From CALCKU01 sp964534845 (GTDB taxonomy: Bacteria > Pseudomonadota > Alphaproteobacteria > Caulobacterales > Maricaulaceae), in the NCBI GenBank assembly GCA_964534845.1, contig CAZHPV010000090.1, positions 1 through 7,067 on the forward strand: DNA of 7,067 nucleotides, written 5' to 3'. Below are positions 5,221 to 7,067 of this stretch, in pieces (position 1 is the stretch's first letter; the number at the start of each line of letters is the position of its first letter). The position numbers and the translations under genes were made by a program. The notes under the pieces were generated by a model that saw only the letters and a list, made by a program, of their open reading frames with translations, was not told the DNA's origin and did no database searches.

Positions 5221-7067
5221 ATGAACTATCGGCTTCATATTACAACAGCGCTTGTAGCGCTATCGACTTTAGCAATGACGCAGACCGCGAATGCTCAGCT
5301 CACGGATGAAATCATCGTCACAGCGACCAAAAAGTCCACAAATTTGCAAGATACGGCTGTCTCCATCACAGCTTACACAGGCGAATCCATTCAAAAGCTC
5401 GGTCTTGAGAATAGTGTTAGCCTTGCGGCGCAAACGCCGGGCCTAAATGTTGGTACGCCTGTTGGTGAAGGCAACAACCCGTCATTTACATTACGCGGTG
5501 TCGGGCTCAACGACTTTAATGACAACAATGAAGGCCCGATCGCTGTTTACACTGATGAGGTGTATAATGCAGCTCTTCCAGGCCTAACATTCCAGTTATT
5601 TGATATTGACCGTGTTGAGGTTCTTAGAGGTCCGCAAGGTACGTTATATGGTCGGAATGCGACAGGTGGATTGTTGCACTTTATTTCTAAGCGCGGTGGT
5701 GATGAATTTGAGGGTGATATTCGGGCACAATATGGCCGGTTTGACTCGATTGAACTTGAAGGCGGCTACGGCGGACCTATCGCAGATATAGGACATTTCA
5801 GAGTAGCGGGTAAACTTAGCGACTCTGAAGGATATGTTGAAAACCGTATTGGTGAAGATTCAAATGAAGCAGGCAGTTTTACACTACGCGGACTTGCCGA
5901 TTTCGATATTGCAGATCGTGGCAATATCGAAGTCAAAGTCGATTATTCGGAAACTGATACCCGTGCGCCGTTCTATCAGCACACAGGATTTGGTTTCCCA
6001 ATTGGGGTAGGTGCTGAAGGGCCAATATTTGGTCCAGACCGCTTTAGTTTTGAAGATACAGATGATGATAATTTTGCTGGTGAATTTGACCGCGATGATA
6101 TTCGCTTAGAGATCGAATCTATCGGGGTGTCCGGGATTCTTAAATGGGACTTTGACGGTTTTGAGGTTACGAATATTGCCTCTTTCCGGAATACTGAAAA
6201 ATTCCATCAGGAAGATACAGACTCTGGGTCCTTTAATGGGATTGAGCCGACCTTCCAGTCTGACATTGATCAATTCTCTAATGAATTCCGCGTTGCGGGT
6301 GATATTGGTCCAGTAAGCTTTGTTGCGGGCGCTTACTATATTGATACAGAGGTCGTTGGTCAGCTTGATCTTGAAATTAATGACCGCGGAACAGGTTTTG
6401 CTGAGTTTTTACAATTTCTGACAGATGTTGGAGATCCTGCGGGGCTTCCATTGGTTGGTGTCTTAGATGTGAACGGCTTCGGACTTGACGATTTCGGCCC
6501 AGATGATCCGGTTCGTTTCCTGACTTATGATGTCGATTATGTTCAAGATACGGAATCATTTTCTATCTTTGGTAATGTGGAATATGACATAACGGACTCG
6601 CTAGAGCTGGTCGCTGGTGCTCGTTACACGAATGAAGAGCGCGAAATTCAATATATAAACCAATTTGGCGATGGGCCTTTAGAGGGTGGGTTGCTTAACT
6701 CATTCCTGACTAACCCAGCGTTTGAGGTTGAAGCGCCGAGCTTTTTTGATTTCACAACAGGGGGAGGAGCTATTAATTTCAATACATTCGAATTTGATCA
6801 AGTCGGAGACCTTAATGAAATTGATGATGATAATTTCTCTGGCACTGTCGGACTGAATTACACATTGGAAGACGGTACACTTCTTTATGCCAAAGTTGCA
6901 CAAGGCTTTAAAAGCGGTGGCTTTAACGCTGGATTTCTTGACTTTACAGATGGGGTGACAGTCAATGATGTTCCATATGAGGCAGAAGAGCTAACAGCGT
7001 ATGAAGGGGGTGTTAAGTGGACGTCTCCTACCGGTGCTATTCGTGCCAATTTAAGCGGGTTCTTTTT
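5221..7067 (+). CDS. TonB-dependent outer-membrane receptor (partial, 3' end beyond window)
   Basis: The frame opens at 5221 and stays open to the window edge, giving 615 visible codons of a family usually 700-1000 residues long; the C-terminal strands and terminal aromatic residue are missing. Seen: a Sec signal peptide (MNYRLH, hydrophobic core about 10-19, likely cleavage after ANA at 23-25), a TonB-box-like EIIVTATK at 30-37, the plug domain (about 40-160) with LRGVG at 91-95 and VEVLRGPQGTLYGRNATGG at 132-150, then beta-barrel strands including ARYTNEERE at 467-475 and AQGFKSGGFNAGF near 560-572. The plug ends ATGGLLHFISKR, where many relatives have ATGG followed by V/A-I-N. Acidic patches such as DDDNF (281-285 and 535-539) are prominent. 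The protein imports a scarce or large ligand across the outer membrane using TonB energy. This sequence style is common in sphingomonad-like and marine receptors that sit in catabolic loci; a siderophore role cannot be excluded. It is divergent from the AraC gene, which probably regulates it. Confidence 0.93.
   Translation, partial: MNYRLHITTALVALSTLAMTQTANAQLTDEIIVTATKKSTNLQDTAVSITAYTGESIQKLGLENSVSLAAQTPGLNVGTPVGEGNNPSFTLRGVGLNDFNDNNEGPIAVYTDEVYNAALPGLTFQLFDIDRVEVLRGPQGTLYGRNATGGLLHFISKRGGDEFEGDIRAQYGRFDSIELEGGYGGPIADIGHFRVAGKLSDSEGYVENRIGEDSNEAGSFTLRGLADFDIADRGNIEVKVDYSETDTRAPFYQHTGFGFPIGVGAEGPIFGPDRFSFEDTDDDNFAGEFDRDDIRLEIESIGVSGILKWDFDGFEVTNIASFRNTEKFHQEDTDSGSFNGIEPTFQSDIDQFSNEFRVAGDIGPVSFVAGAYYIDTEVVGQLDLEINDRGTGFAEFLQFLTDVGDPAGLPLVGVLDVNGFGLDDFGPDDPVRFLTYDVDYVQDTESFSIFGNVEYDITDSLELVAGARYTNEEREIQYINQFGDGPLEGGLLNSFLTNPAFEVEAPSFFDFTTGGGAINFNTFEFDQVGDLNEIDDDNFSGTVGLNYTLEDGTLLYAKVAQGFKSGGFNAGFLDFTDGVTVNDVPYEAEELTAYEGGVKWTSPTGAIRANLSGFF

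Noticed and set aside
1..7067. tRNA, rRNA, CRISPR array, insertion sequence or attachment site
   Set aside because: No cloverleaf, no regularly spaced repeats with spacers, no transposase or integrase reading frame and no terminal inverted repeats were seen.

Overview
This 7,067-base window looks like an accessory catabolic locus from a Gram-negative bacterium. A TonB-dependent outer-membrane receptor with a Sec signal peptide proves an outer membrane. The receptor style (plug motif with GRNATGG, late-barrel motif GFKSGGFN), the Arabinose_bd-type AraC regulator and a base composition that looks mid-40s percent G+C by eye fit a marine or aquatic member of the Pseudomonadota. An alphaproteobacterium or a gammaproteobacterium are both possible, and I cannot resolve the genus from the sequence.

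Layout, left to right: (1) a flavin-dependent monooxygenase oxygenase component of the acyl-CoA-dehydrogenase fold (28-1203, +); (2) 44 bases later, its probable partner, a flavin reductase whose C-terminal half is a LysR-type effector-binding domain with no DNA-binding domain (1248-2417, +); (3) after a 128-base spacer with its own candidate promoter and a leader hairpin, an NAD(P)-dependent aldehyde dehydrogenase (2546-3955, +); (4) convergent to it, an AraC-family regulator (3989-5029, -); (5) a 191-base divergent regulatory region with phased direct repeats and palindromes; (6) a TonB-dependent receptor running off the right edge (5221->7067, +).

Inferred joint role: the receptor imports a bulky or scarce, probably aromatic or cyclic, compound. 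The oxygenase/reductase pair hydroxylates it or a breakdown product, the aldehyde dehydrogenase oxidises an aldehyde intermediate to an acid, and the AraC protein controls at least the divergent receptor gene. The substrate cannot be named from sequence. The most unusual element is the reductase-LysR sensor fusion, which suggests that reduced-flavin supply is gated directly by a small-molecule ligand at the protein level. No RNA genes, insertion sequences, CRISPR arrays or integration sites were seen.
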